A stretch of DNA of 64,000 nt from Prorocentrum cordatum (GCA_963575745.1 CAUYUJ010000892.1:62001-126000), one strand, 5' to 3'. Numbered from the stretch's first letter, positions 29,052-38,735 are shown. Numbers and translations are program-made. Notes: generated from the letters alone by a model not told the origin.

Positions 29052-29537
29052 ATGCAGGAGCGACACGCGGCCGCGGCCGCGCGCCGAGATCTTGCGAGCG
29101 CCGAAGGAAAGCCCCTCGCCCCGCACGGCTTCGGCCGAGGCGCGAAGCGAGGCTTCGGCAAGGGCGGCAGACCCCACGGCAAGAGCGCGGAGTTCAAGGG
29201 AACGCAAAAACCCCGAGCTGCGCCCACGCTGCGACGAGACCGAACAGCGCAGTCCAAGCTCCGGATCCTCCTCGACTGGAGCAAGCACGCGGACGGGCAC
29301 AACCTGGATAAGTTCGCCCCCCCGCCGCCTCGAGCGAGAGCCGAGCTGCAGCGCAAATTGCACTGGAGCCACGAGACGGTTACCCGATGGCACGGCCTTC
29401 GAGCTGCCCTCGAGAAGAACGTTGCCACGGCGAGGCTCGGCCTGAACGGCCTCCGAGGCCGCGGGCGCGCGCGAGTTGACATAGGCGAAACAGGGGCCAA
29501 GGCGCCAGGCAGTCCCGCGAGATCCCTGGTCAAGTGA
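29052..29537 (+). CDS. probable helix-turn-helix part of a transposase
   Basis: Frame from ATG 29052 to TGA 29535-29537 (161 aa). After a Gly/Arg/Lys-rich segment (GFGRGAKRGFGKGGRPHG), a block reads KLRILLDWSKHADGHNLDKF then LHWSHETVTRWHGLRAALEK, the spacing of a helix-turn-helix in which the second helix contacts DNA (TVTRW). It is followed by GLRGRGRARVDIG. This pattern, followed by a CENP-B-like block in the next frame, is what pogo/CENP-B-type transposases show at the N-terminus. It overlaps the next frame by four bases. Confidence 0.4.
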   Translation: MQERHAAAAARRDLASAEGKPLAPHGFGRGAKRGFGKGGRPHGKSAEFKGTQKPRAAPTLRRDRTAQSKLRILLDWSKHADGHNLDKFAPPPPRARAELQRKLHWSHETVTRWHGLRAALEKNVATARLGLNGLRGRGRARVDIGETGAKAPGSPARSLVK

Positions 29538-29914
29538 CAGCCAAGCGCCCGCTCGAGGGCATCGCGCACCGCCTCGAGTTCCGGCGCAAGCGGGAGCGCG
29601 AGCACGGCCACGAGGTCAGGAAGAAGACCCTTCTGACGCGGCTGCGCTACGAGCTGGCGAACAGGACAAGCACCTCCACCTGCAGAATATCGGGCCAACA
29701 GAGCTACGACGCCGAGATCCTCAAGAGGGTGACCAAGCGCCTGAGTACCTTCCAGATTAACCAGACGACCAAGAAGGACATGCAGCGGGTGGGCGAGTTC
29801 GCCCTCTCGAGGATTAACGCGAGCGGGGGCAAGGGCCGGCGCCTGTCCGACCAGAGGAAGCAGAGCCCCAGCAAGGAAAAGGCCAAGCTCACCTTGGCCA
29901 CGGCGGACAGGTAG
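29534..29914 (+). CDS. probable CENP-B-like part of a transposase
   Basis: Overlaps the end of the preceding frame by four bases, so probably one protein separated by a frame slip. RPLEGIAHRLEFRRKREREHG and then HEVRKKTLLTRLRYELAN recall the second DNA-binding repeat of CENP-B/pogo transposases (a 'g..v....l..ra..l' pattern). The remainder is Lys/Ser-rich and ends before a TAC-rich tract. Assignment from pattern only. Confidence 0.35.
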   Translation: MTAKRPLEGIAHRLEFRRKREREHGHEVRKKTLLTRLRYELANRTSTSTCRISGQQSYDAEILKRVTKRLSTFQINQTTKKDMQRVGEFALSRINASGGKGRRLSDQRKQSPSKEKAKLTLATADR

Positions 29915-30034
29915 TACTAGCAGCATTACTAGTGGTGAGTCGTAGTCATGGCAATACAAAAGATTACTGGAAATAGTCGTAGGAACTAGTTACTGCACTG
30001 GGAAGTACGATTGCTACCAGTCACTGCTACAACT

Positions 30035-30125
30035 AACCTACGAGTGACTGGACGAGTCGCTGGATCGAGCGCGTCCTGCCCGAGAGCCGAGGCGAGGGCC
30101 GCCAAACGCACGGCGCTCGCCCGCG
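30035..30125 (+). repeat. diverged copy of a C48-protease exon fragment
   Basis: CGCTGGATCGAGCGCG(T/C)CCTG and GCGAGGGCCGCCAAA match 33838-33893 (sequence just after the protease active-site Cys). A partial duplication of that exon, out of any long frame here. Confidence 0.65.
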
Positions 30126-30164
30126 GCAGCGAAAGGAAGGCCAGCTCAAGAAGGCAACTACTAA

Positions 30165-30715
<551 letters not shown>

Positions 30716-30717
30716 AG

Positions 30718-30885
30718 TTCGTGCACCTGGTGGCGAGGGGCGGCTCCGAGGGCCTCCGCCACTTCGCCGGGGGTCCCGAGACCTTCGCCCAGCGCAGGGC
30801 CAGCGCAAGCGCGGCCGTCGTCGACGCCAACGCGCTCTGGCTCAAGCTCCGGGGCGAGGAGCGCGCGTGCGTCCACGAGAGCGAG
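30718..30885 (+). CDS. candidate exon upstream of family B copy
   Basis: Open, gene-like frame (KFVHLVARGGSEG, HFAGGPETFAQRRAS, VVDANALWLKLRGEERACV) ending ...CACGAGAGCGAG in phase 0 before a GT. Splicing from here to AAG|GCG at 31104 joins two open frames in phase. Sequence not recognised. Confidence 0.4.
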
Positions 30886-31103
30886 GTCTCGGCGACAGCG
30901 AAATGGGCGCGGAAGGAAAGGGCGCACTGCCCAACAGCAGTTCCTGCTTAATTTGAACACGATTCGCTGTCGGTGTCGCCGCGGCCTGTGCCCATTCGAG
31001 ACAGAAGGCCGCCTGCCAAACGGCGGCCGCTGTTGGTTTGGGACAACATTTGTTGCGGGGCACTGTGCCCATTCTTTCCGCGCGCATTTCGGGCGCCCAA
31101 AAG
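30886..31103 (+). other. candidate intron containing family B element
   Basis: GT...AG interval of 218 bp, phase 0 on both sides (exon GAG|GTCTCG ... CCCAAAAG|GCG). Nearly all of it is the family B element at 30899-31091. Confidence 0.4.
30899..31091 (-). repeat. family B TIR element, copy 2
   Basis: Ends are inverted over about 34 bp: CGAAATGGGCGCGGAA... (30899-30932) against ...TTCCGCGCGCATTTCG (31057-31091), with about five mismatches. The interior on the minus strand matches 12689-12878 (ACAAATGTTGTCC, CAGCGGCCGC, GGCAGGCGGCCTTCTGTCTC, GACACCGACAGCGA). Confidence 0.85.
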
Positions 31104-31475
31104 GCGCGCGCCGCGGGCGCCGAGAAACGCATCGAGAACTTCCGCGAGAAGCCCCGCGAGACGCGCAACGAGCAGGACAGGGCAGCCTTCGAGACGGAGA
31201 AGGCCAAGTACTTGGCAGACCACCCCGACCACAAGGAGCAAGCGGAGCAGGCCTACGCGAGAGCAGGAGACAAGCACAGGATCACCCTCATCAACACCTC
31301 CGCGGTCGAGAACTGGTTCGACCCGAGCAGGGGGCCGAAGTCCGCCAAGAACCGCAGCGCGCCGGAGGTCCCCCGCGCAAGGCACTGCCGAGCCAGCGAC
31401 GCAAACCCCGAGGAGGGCACCAGGCGGCGCGACGTCACCTGCGAGCGGGGCGATGGCGAGAAAGAGCGCTTCTGA
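31104..31475 (+). CDS. candidate exon after family B copy
   Basis: Open frame ARAAGAEKRIENFREKPRET, then FETEKAKYLADHPDHKEQAEQAY and KHRITLINTSAVENWFDP. Lys/Glu-rich, probably helical. It ends at TGA 31473-31475; the next coding block (31510 on) is in another frame, so an intron or frame slip lies near 31,480-31,510. No domain recognised with confidence. Confidence 0.4.
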   Translation, partial: ARAAGAEKRIENFREKPRETRNEQDRAAFETEKAKYLADHPDHKEQAEQAYARAGDKHRITLINTSAVENWFDPSRGPKSAKNRSAPEVPRARHCRASDANPEEGTRRRDVTCERGDGEKERF

Positions 31476-31509
31476 GCAGGCGAGCCCCCGGGAGCATTGC
31501 TCAAGGGCT

Positions 31510-32836
31510 GACGCAACGCTCTGCTCGAGTTCTCCGAGGCGGAACGCGCGAGGGTCTTCGAGGCCATCGACGCGCGGGGGCAGCCGAGAGCCTGGACGGA
31601 CGGGCTGGCGGCATGCTGGACCATCGACTTCGTCGAGCAGGAGCGCGGCCAGAGCCTCGTGTTCGCAGACTGCCTCTCGAGCCAGTGGACCGAAACAGTG
31701 GCGCTGCGAGCATGGCTCACGAATGCCACCCGCGCGCCCATGGCCCCCGACGCCGCGAGCTTCTTGCGAGAGCCCGACATCCACGAGCACGGCCAGCTCA
31801 AGGCCAATGTCCGAGAGGTCAAGGCCGAGGTGCACTGGGCCATGGGGCAACGCTGGATCCAGAAGGCCAAGGCCGAGCCCCAGAAGGAGCACAAGTCCCC
31901 GACAACATGGGGGCCCTACGAATGCCTCTACTGCGTCTACGAGGCCTGCACCCGCTTCCGCGCGCAGAACGAGGACGCGGTGCCGCCCCAAGGGGCGCAA
32001 GCCAACCAGATGCTCGCGGTCCGGCCGGCAGAGCCAGGCGAGCTCAAGGTCGTCATGGGCATGGGGCCGTGGGGCTACTCCACCGGGCCCGGCCGCGGCA
32101 TCGAGAACAGCCTGGCGAAAGAGCGCCTCGAGGGCACCCAGGGCTGGCCCAGGGGCGCGCCGCCCGCGCCCGAGCGGAGCGCCCTCGACGGCAACTGCTT
32201 CCACAACGACGACTTGCCGAGGGGCCGCGGGCAGGGCGAGAACCCCTGCCTCCTGGAGCTCCGAGAGCTGGACCGCAAGCTCACCGACGAGCAGAAGGAC
32301 GCGCTCAAACCCCCTGGGGAGCGGATCGAGGACATCAAATTCCCGCGCGCCCTCGAGACCAGGATCATGCTGAAACAGACAGCTAAACGCAAGAACAAGT
32401 GGGCGTCCAAGTTCGCGGGGCAGTTCCTGGGCAAGCACGCTCGCAAGTGGCAGCGCGAGAAGGCCAAGACTGGCGGCGAGATCTCGCTCGAGCACCTCGG
32501 CAGAGGCGCGACCAAAGCGATGCTCACAGGCAGGGCGTCGAAGGCGCACGCGAGCTTCTCCAAGAAGGTCAAGCGGAAGAAAGATGCGGAAAAAAACGCG
32601 CCAAGAAGCAGGACAGGGCCCATCAGAAGAACGGCATCGAGGCTTGCGAGCCCCCCCCCCCCGCCCAGCACGGCAAGGTGGCGGCGCGCGCCGCCGAGGA
32701 GGGCAACTGCGAGGGCAGGCGCGGCAGAGTGCAGGACGTCTGGCGAGTCCTGGGCACCGAGGACGGGCGCCGCCCGCGCGCCCTCGAAGTGGAGACCGCG
32801 GCGATCGTCCAGATCGACAGCAGCGAGACTGGGAAG
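31510..32836 (+). CDS. DDE-transposase-like exon
   Basis: Long gene-like frame. LLEFSEAERARVFEAID leads to WTDGLAACWTIDFV, then LVFADCLSSQWTETVALRAW, APMAPDAASFLREPD and IHEHGQLKANVREVKAEVHW. An Asp followed by 'reasons of the T..LQ.pD..ehsqlK' type is the second half of the DDE_1 (pogo/CENP-B-like) transposase core, and I read FADC and REPD as its last two acidic positions. It continues with a basic region (KTAKRKNKWASKFAGQFLGKHARKW). The frame changes once in an A7 run (32590-32596); one extra A restores it. The exon ends GGGAAG|GT at 32836, phase 0. Part of the same gene as the C48 protease downstream. Confidence 0.5.
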
Positions 32837-33000
32837 GTCACAGGCACTCGTTAGCTTCCGCCTGCTTCTGCCTGGGGCGGCGGAAGCAGGCGGAAGCTGG
32901 CGGACAGGAAAAGAAACGAAAGCGGAAGCAGGCGGAAGCAACGACGCGAATCGGAAGCAGGCGGAAGCTAACGAGCGCCTGCGAATCCCGAGAGCCACAG
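32837..33000 (+). other. GT-AG intron with terminal inverted repeats
   Basis: 164-bp interval starting GTCACAGG and ending CCACAG. The exon frames on both sides are phase 0 and join ...GK to VTIEQDD. The flanking AGGTCAC is present at both ends (32835-32841 and 32999-33005), so the splice sites sit in a direct repeat. Inside is a TIR element (32846-32977). Confidence 0.65.
32846..32977. repeat. 132-bp TIR element inside the intron
   Basis: CTCGTTAGCTTCCGCCTGCT near the left end is exactly inverted at the right end (AGCAGGCGGAAGCTAACGAG); one mismatch over about 24 bp. The interior repeats GGAAGCAGGCGGAAGC two more times. Confidence 0.85.
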
Positions 33001-33386
33001 GTCACGATCGAGCAGGACGACAAGTTCTCCAGGCCGCAGAAGCTCGAGTGGCGCCAGACAAGACAGGCTCGCCGCACCGTGCTCGCCAAGGAGTACGCGA
33101 TCATGAACTGCGAGCAGATCGTCAAGGGCGACGCCCTCGAGCTGGGCACGCTGCACGCGCTGCTGGGCGAGATCGAGGAGCGCGTGAGCGTCCCCGACAA
33201 CGTTCTGGCGGTCGAGCCCACGGCGGCCGTCGCCTGGGCTCGAGAGGGCCAGGGCGAGGACGCACCCGCCGCCCTGCAGCCCGAGGAGCAGAAGCGCTGG
33301 GCCGAGAGGGCCGACAAGGCCCAAAACGTGCTGGTCTGCATGCACTCCGAACCGCCCGCGCACTACACGCACACCAAGATGGGCGG
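33001..33386 (+). CDS. Ulp1/C48-type protease, His exon
   Basis: Phase-0 continuation after the TIR intron: VTIEQDDKFSRPQKLEWRQT, EYAIMNCEQIVKGDALELGT, then AERADKAQNVLVCMHSEPPAHYTHTKM. The HYTH (His at 33361) sits where the catalytic His of C48 (Ulp1/SUMO-protease-like) cysteine proteases is expected, before a strand. The Asp and Cys are in the next exons. These enzymes cut after the Gly-Gly of ubiquitin-like proteins or process polyproteins. The exon probably ends at 33386 before GTGCTG, phase 2. Confidence 0.55.
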
Positions 33387-33499
33387 GTGCTGCAATGCCC
33401 CCCCCCAAGGGTGCCTGCAGCGTTTCACCCCAACAAGAACGAATCCTGGAAGCGCCCTGGGCAGGGGGGCACTTGTGGCAATTCCCACCAGGTTTCGAG
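33387..33499 (+). other. candidate second intron
   Basis: 113 bp, GT...AG, phase 2 on both sides (ATG GGC GG | G ATC GAC TGG). Near its ends TGCTGCAATGCCCCCC and GGGGGGCACTTGTGGCA pair as an imperfect inverted repeat. An alternative acceptor CAG lies at 33489-33491. Confidence 0.4.
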
Positions 33500-33604
33500 G
33501 ATCGACTGGGGCGGCGTCGAGGTAAAGTACTGCGACGCCCTCAAGCAGCCGTCCGAGAACGCCAAGCAGACCCAAAAGGGCCACACGCGAACTCACGCTT
33601 GCAC
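33500..33604 (+). CDS. Ulp1/C48-type protease, Asp exon
   Basis: IDWGGVEVKYCDALKQPSENAKQ: the Asp at 33534-33536 in YCDAL matches the catalytic Asp position ('yyDSL' in the family). It runs into a hairpin sequence at 33605-33703 that interrupts the domain without shifting the frame. Confidence 0.55.
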
Positions 33605-33703
33605 CCCCACGATTTCTGAAGGGGGGAAGGTGGGGTTCACTTTGTTCGGGAGCTGCCGAGCGAAGTGTGCCCCGCCCTCCTCCCCCTCCTCAGAAATCGC
33701 GGG
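33605..33703. repeat. near-palindromic hairpin inside the protease gene
   Basis: About 48-bp arms: CGATTTCTGA (33610-33619) pairs exactly with TCAGAAATCG (33690-33699), G-rich and C-rich segments pair between them, and CACTTTGTTCGG pairs with CCGAGCGAAGTG around a six-base loop. It adds 33 codons not expected in the protease fold, so it may be an inserted element or an intron with unusual splice sites. Confidence 0.75.
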
Positions 33704-34221
33704 TAAGGTTCGCACGTGGCCTCCCGAGGCCGCCACGAGGATCCTCCGCCAGATCGGCGCCATTGGCCCTGGCGAGCATTGCCCAGCACCGAGCAACAGA
33801 CGGTACCAAGTAGACGGTTGGAGCTGCGGCCTGTGGGCGACTCGCTGGATCGAGCGCGCCCTGCGCGATATCCGAAGCGAGGGCCGCCAAATGCCCGCAG
33901 CCCTTCACACCATGGTCGCTCGAGGCAACGGGTGTATCAGTAAACTCAAGGAGGCCGGGGACAACGACTTGGCCGTGGCCAAGGCCCAGGCCAAGGCCAA
34001 GCACAGCTCCAACCCCTTTAAGGACCCCACGGAAGTACGCCACCTACGAGGAGGCGAGCGTCACCGCCCAGCTTTGCACCAACTGTCTCCGATGCAAAGA
34101 CGGCTCCAAAGGATGCCGTGCTTGCATGGGAGAGCGGTTCGAAGTCCTGTGCACGAGGGGTTCCTTGGCCAGGTCGGCCAAGGACCTCACTTGCGTTGGC
34201 AAAAGCTCGGCGTCTGCTTAG
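33704..34221 (+). CDS. Ulp1/C48-type protease, Cys exon and Cys-rich tail
   Basis: WPPEAATRILRQIGAIGPG then RYQVDGWSCGLWATRWIERALR: Gln (33807) and Cys (33825) are the oxyanion-hole Gln and nucleophile of C48 proteases. After a helical segment (ISKLKEAGDNDLAVAKAQAKAK) the frame changes near 34,032 and a Cys-rich tail follows (CTNCLRCKDGSKGC, RACMGERFEVLC), ending TAG 34219-34221; such a Cys tail resembles a zinc-binding module. Together with 33361 (His) and 33534 (Asp) the full catalytic set is present. Confidence 0.6.
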
Positions 34222-34380
34222 CCACGAACATCGAGATCGCTCGAATCAGCCTTGTGTTGTGCGCCTCTGCGGGCAAGTCGCCACGAGCCTCGAGATCTCT
34301 CGAGTCAGCCTTGTGTCGTGCGCCTCTGCGGGCAAGTCGCCACGAACCTAAATATCGCTCGAGTCAGGCTTGATTCGTGC
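34221..34380 (+). repeat. 59-bp tandem repeat, about 2.7 units
   Basis: GCCACGA(A/G)C...CGAGTCAGCCTTGTG...GCGCCTCTGCGGGCAAGTC recurs starting at 34221, 34280 and 34339, immediately after the protease stop codon. Confidence 0.9.
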
Positions 34381-34435
34381 TCCTGGTTTAACCTCCTCCT
34401 TCTCCTCCCCCTCCTCCACCATCGTCGGCCTTGTC

Positions 34436-34465
34436 CTCATCATCACCACCACCACCACCACCACC

Positions 34466-34499
<34 letters not shown>

Positions 34500-34527
34500 T
34501 CATCATCAGCATCATCATCAGCATCAT

Positions 34528-34607
<80 letters not shown>

Positions 34608-34840
34608 GCATCATCATCATCATCATCATCATCAACATCATCATCAACATCACCATCATCATCATCATCATCCTCATCAACAACATCATCATCATCATCA
34701 TCAGCATCATCATCATCATCATCATCATCATCATGATCATCATCATCATCATCATCATCACCACCACCACCATCATCATCATCATCAGCAGCAGCAACAT
34801 CATCATCATCATGATCATCTGTATCATCATCCGCATCACC
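34436..34840. repeat. (CAT/CAC)n microsatellite
   Basis: About 400 bp of CAC and CAT triplets with CAG patches. Poly-His, poly-Ile and poly-Met frames are artefacts. Confidence 0.95.
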
Positions 34841-34849
34841 AAAACTTAC

Positions 34850-35195
34850 CTTCCCCGGGAAAATCCTTGACTATCCCCGCGGGAACCGCGAACTTTCTTA
34901 TCCCAGAAGGGTTATTATCGCCCGCGCACGGTTAAATGGGTGCAACACGTACGTTCGTTCTCGGTGTTGAAGTCCCAGGAATGCCGTGTTGGCACATTTC
35001 GGGGTTGCCAACACGCAACAATCAAGATGACCCGTGGCGTTGAAACCCCGAGAACCATATTTTGGCATGCCTCTGGATCTTCAAACTGTTGTCTTCCAGT
35101 GCGGCAAACCCCGCTGTGAAAATGAACCGTTATAGGGGCCTATGAAGCGGTAACTTTGTGGGATGATGTGCTCCATCATCGTCGATGACTGCTTG
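34850..35195. other. no gene seen
   Basis: Unique, lower-GC sequence between two microsatellites; contains the loosely repeated CCGTGTTGGCAC / GTTGCCAACACG. No coding support. Confidence 0.5.
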
Positions 35196-35199
35196 GCTT

Positions 35200-35420
35200 A
35201 CACTGGTCCTCCTCCTCCTCCTCCTCCTCTTTCTCCTCTTCCTGGTCCTCCATCTCCTCCTCCTCTTCTTCGTCCTCCTCCTCCTCCACCTTCACTTCCC
35301 CCTCCCCCTCCTCCTCCTCCCCCCCCCATCGTCATCATCAGAATCCCCCTCCTCCTCCTCCTCCTCTTCCTCGTCCTCCTCCTCCTCCTCCTCCTTCTCG
35401 GCCTCTGGCCTCGGGCGCGC
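35200..35420. repeat. (CTC)n microsatellite
   Basis: CTC/CCT triplets interrupted by TTC, with a C run. Another GGA run at 35570-35615. Confidence 0.95.
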
Positions 35421-35653
35421 CGTCGGCCGCGCTGTGCCTCCACAGCAGGAAGCCAGCGACCTGTAGCAGGCCGAGCAGGTCCGCGGCTCGGGCGTCGAGG
35501 GCCGCAGGGTCGGGCGCCCAGGCCTGCCGGGGGCATCCCAAAGGGTGGCGTCCAAGAGGGAGGTGAAGGAAGAGGGGGAGGAGGATGAGGAGGAAGAGGA
35601 GGAGGAGGATCAAGGTAAGGATAAGCGCATCGGGGGCAAGTCCCTGCCATATG

Positions 35654-35868
35654 TGAAAATTGTATAGGCGAGGATGTGAGATGTAGGTTGGTAAGGAATT
35701 ATGTTGCCCTTCCGCCCCTTGCCGTTGTGGCTCATAAGCTGGGAGGAGGGAGGGTGGACGCACCTACTCACGGTTTGGCCTGAGTACGGAGATACACAGA
35801 TCTTATTTATCTGACCTTGTGCTTGCATCAAGTGCTTGGTGGGAGGGATAGTGTGATCAAGATTTACA
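35654..35868 (+). repeat. 5' LTR of element 2
   Basis: TGAAAATTG...GGCGAGGATGTGAGAT, CTTGCCCTTCCGCCC, GCCGTTGTGGCTCATAAGCT and GCTTGCATCAAGTGCTTGG are repeated in the 3' copy at 44372-45325. It ends TTACA directly before the primer-binding site. Confidence 0.8.
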
Positions 35869-35869
35869 C

Positions 35870-35883
35870 TGGTAGCCTGGAGC
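35870..35883 (+). promoter_or_regulatory. primer-binding site, element 2
   Basis: TGGTAGCCTGGAGC one base after the LTR; TGGTAGC is shared with element 1 and fits an initiator-Met tRNA 3' end. Confidence 0.65.
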
Positions 35884-36171
35884 TGGATCAGTTCTACGGT
35901 TGCGAGATTCATAGTGTGAGTGGCCGTGCAGATATATGCTGCGCTCAAGATTTTCGTAGTGCTTTACCACTGTGCACTCTCTTCAGCGATCAACACGCTG
36001 AACATCCTCACCTGCAGCCTGGCCGAAAATCGTTGCCACGACCCGGACAGCAGCAGGGACAACGACATCTACTACGAGCTGGACGGAGACGCCATTTTCA
36101 GAGACGGCGACGCCATCCTGAGCGACGGCGAGACTATCAGCAGAGACGGCAACATCATTACTACAGACAAG

Positions 36172-37012
36172 ATGACGACCAGGCAGCAACAACCCAACGA
36201 CGGACCCCTCTTCGTGGACAAAGAGGGCGTCGTACACTACAACGGCGACCCAGCCTACGGCGAGGAGTTCGAAGAGCGGGCGATCCTCGGCTACCACGCG
36301 ACCGAAGAGAAGCTGCAGAAGCTCTACGCCATCAAGCTCAAGAATTCTTTGAATGGGCGAGCGTGGAACCTCACCAGGAAGAAGGCCGAGATTGCTACGC
36401 AACCGGCGTTGGACAAAGCAGGTGAAGACCCACTTGCTGCAGTGAAGTTGGTGGTGGCCAAGGTGCGACAGGCGTGCGAACGGATCGCCCCACTACAGAA
36501 GAGCCAGGCTTTCGAGGAGTATTGCTGTAAAGGTTTCCGCAGGGTCGGGGTCTGTACAAGACTACATCTCGAGGCTGGAGACGGAGTATGAGCGGCTCAA
36601 GTCTCTCTCAGCAAACACGACTGTGAGTGAAGACCTGCGGACAGACTTCCTAATAATGTTGGCCAATATCAGCATGACCGAGCACAAGGCTTTTCTCGGG
36701 CAGTGCAACAAAGAGTACAGATGGGATAAAGTGACGGCGGCGATGCTCATCCAGCTGGACACGACGTGCAGAGACGAACGTGGTCACGGACGTTATGGAG
36801 CACACCCTGCGGACTACGACGATGAGGAGGAAGCCCTACTCGGATACGCGCGTGGCGTGTGCGACGAGGACGGTCCTCTGAGCGATGAAGATTACGACGC
36901 GCTGGCAGTCGACATCGACGAGTTCGAGGGGGCGATTGACGACGTCGACCCCGAAGAGATCAGCCAGGAGGAGTGCGACACTCTAGCAGCTGAGGCACAG
37001 CGCCTCGGGTGA
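36172..37012 (+). pseudogene. gag, element 2, frame-shifted
   Basis: From ATG 36172: TTRQQQPNDGPLFVDKEGVV, then a helical gag block (YHATEEKLQKLYAIKLKNSL, WNLTRKKAEIATQPALDKAG, LVVAKVRQACERIAPL). Near 36,520-36,560 the frame changes, and the next frame continues DYISRLETEYERLKSL, EDLRTDFLIMLANISMTEH and an acidic tail. Resembles copia UBN2-type gag. The upstream open frame to 35920 contains repeated DGDAI/DGETI words and may be leader. Confidence 0.65.
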
Positions 37013-37359
37013 AGGCTGGACGGAAAGGTCACAAGCCCAACTACAAGCCAGCCCGGGAGAGGCTTGCACAGAACAATTCCAATCGAGGTTGGAAGGCCAA
37101 CATCAACAAGCAGGGATCCATCAAGATGGACGGCAAAAAAGCCGAAGAGAAGCTAAAGAAGATAAAGGCGCGCACGAAGTGCAATGCGTGCCACAAGAAA
37201 GGCCACTGGAAAGGAGACCCGGAGTGCGAAAAGACAAGGCCATCAGGTGGCGGATCATCGAGCAGCCTACAGCGTGGAGGACGAGGTGGTGGCCGAGGCT
37301 TTCACAGGCGACCTGGAGGTTTCTACGACGGGCTGGGTTTGCGGTGGCAACGGCAGTGA
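37009..37359 (+). CDS. nucleocapsid zinc knuckle, element 2
   Basis: Lys/Arg-rich frame overlapping the end of gag. Contains CNACHKKGHWKGDPEC, a CX2CX4HX5C variant of the knuckle, then a Gly/Arg-rich tail. Frame differs from the preceding gag piece. Confidence 0.75.
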   Translation: MKAGRKGHKPNYKPARERLAQNNSNRGWKANINKQGSIKMDGKKAEEKLKKIKARTKCNACHKKGHWKGDPECEKTRPSGGGSSSSLQRGGRGGGRGFHRRPGGFYDGLGLRWQRQ

Positions 37360-38040
37360 AGCTACTGATGGCGGACAGCTCAATGGACATGACTGCTATC
37401 CAGATCGTGAATCATCAGCTGGCGAACATGGAGACCACGATTGAGGAGATCACGAATCTGACGAAGGTGAGGATCGACACCGACGAGCAGATCGTGAACA
37501 CCTGGACTGCATCAGCGCTTGGAGACGATCAGGGCACACGAGAATCCGAGGGCACTGATGACCATACGCCAGGATCTGGATCAGAGCAGACAGGGCCCAG
37601 TAAAACAAGCACCGAATATTCAGAAGATAGCACAGCAGCAGACCTACAGAAGATCAAAGATCGAGCATCACAGATCGCAGCTCTATGGGTTTACAGGGAT
37701 TGGTGTGTGGACTGGGCACTACTCCAGATCCACCAGCTCATGCATATTACGATGGAGATGGCACAACAGGGGCCCAGGAACCTGGCGTACGATCTATGCC
37801 AAGCATCCTGGGACAGTACCTCGGAACTACGCAACATCGTGAGGAACGCCTGCGAGCGCCTACCTCAGGGAAGGCGACCGACATGGTTGTGGACGGAACG
37901 CAGAACGGGACCAGACTACAGGCCCACAGAGGAGCGTGTACCATCATCTGGCTTGCAGGTGGACTACGAGGAGCTGCAGGAGACCGAGGCCTACGCGAAA
38001 AAGGAAAGGACCTATTCCAGATGGACATGCTGTACTTGAC
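37360..38040 (+). other. linker between nucleocapsid and protease, element 2
   Basis: Open in two frames; helical, Thr/Asp/Gln-rich in one (ANMETTIEEITNLTKVRID, AADLQKIKDRASQIAALW). The protease active-site loop (D-T/S-G) is not recognisable, probably lost to frame changes. Confidence 0.4.
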
Positions 38041-38735
38041 ACGGCGGGCCTGTGGATGTGGAGGCTCACTAGCGTTGGACGGCTACGCTGAGGACAGCAG
38101 GGTCACCACGAGGATGAGGGGCTCATCCATGCGCTTCCGAGGCGTGAATGATAGCGCCCCAGTGATGGCAGAAGGCGAGCAGGAGGTGACAGCTGGACTT
38201 GCAGGAGCCGACGTGAATATACGGTTCCAAAGGCTGCCGAAATCGAAGACGCCGATACTGCTCAGCATCCACCAGCTGGAGAAGCTAGATACAGCGCTGT
38301 ACGTGAAGGAGCGGAAGGCGGACTTCGAGGCGATCAACAAGTACGGGGTGCCACTCAACAAGACCGAGAAAGGGCACCTTACGATCTCACTCAAGGACTG
38401 GCCGAAGAGAGAAACGACCAAGACGGCACCATCAGTTACGACGGATGAGATCGACATCTGGACCGCGGAGGTGCAGGAGATAGACAAAGGCATCCTACGA
38501 CGAAAGCAGAGGAAGCATATCGAGACGCGGGAGAAGGAGTTGCAAGACAAGCTGGACCAGTGCCAGCAGGTTGTGGAGACGCTAAAGGCGGACCCAGAGG
38601 AAAAGCGGCCTATCATATGCGAGCTCTATGCTGGTGGCATGGCGGCGACATCGGAAGCTCAGCAGCGGCGACACCCTACTACGAGACCAAGGGACATCCA
38701 GATAGGGGACGACCTACTGGACAGTAAGTCACAGC
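38041..38735 (+). pseudogene. protease second half, element 2
   Basis: Frame with MRFRGVNDSAPV, LPKSKTPILLSIHQLEKL, DTALYVKERKADFEAINKYG and KGHLTISLKDW, the pattern of the C-terminal half of dinoflagellate copia proteases (PILLS...L..L...d....F). A Lys/Glu/Gln coiled-coil-like stretch follows (RKHIETREKELQDKLDQCQQ), then ICELYAGGMAATSEAQ, the start of the methyltransferase-like segment. The frame is lost near 38,730. Confidence 0.6.

Noticed and set aside
34252-34935. His-rich protein of 227 residues
   Set aside because: CAT/CAC microsatellite.
35610-35948. Minus-strand ORF also seen near 44130-44453
   Set aside because: The similarity is due to the LTRs of element 2, not to a gene.
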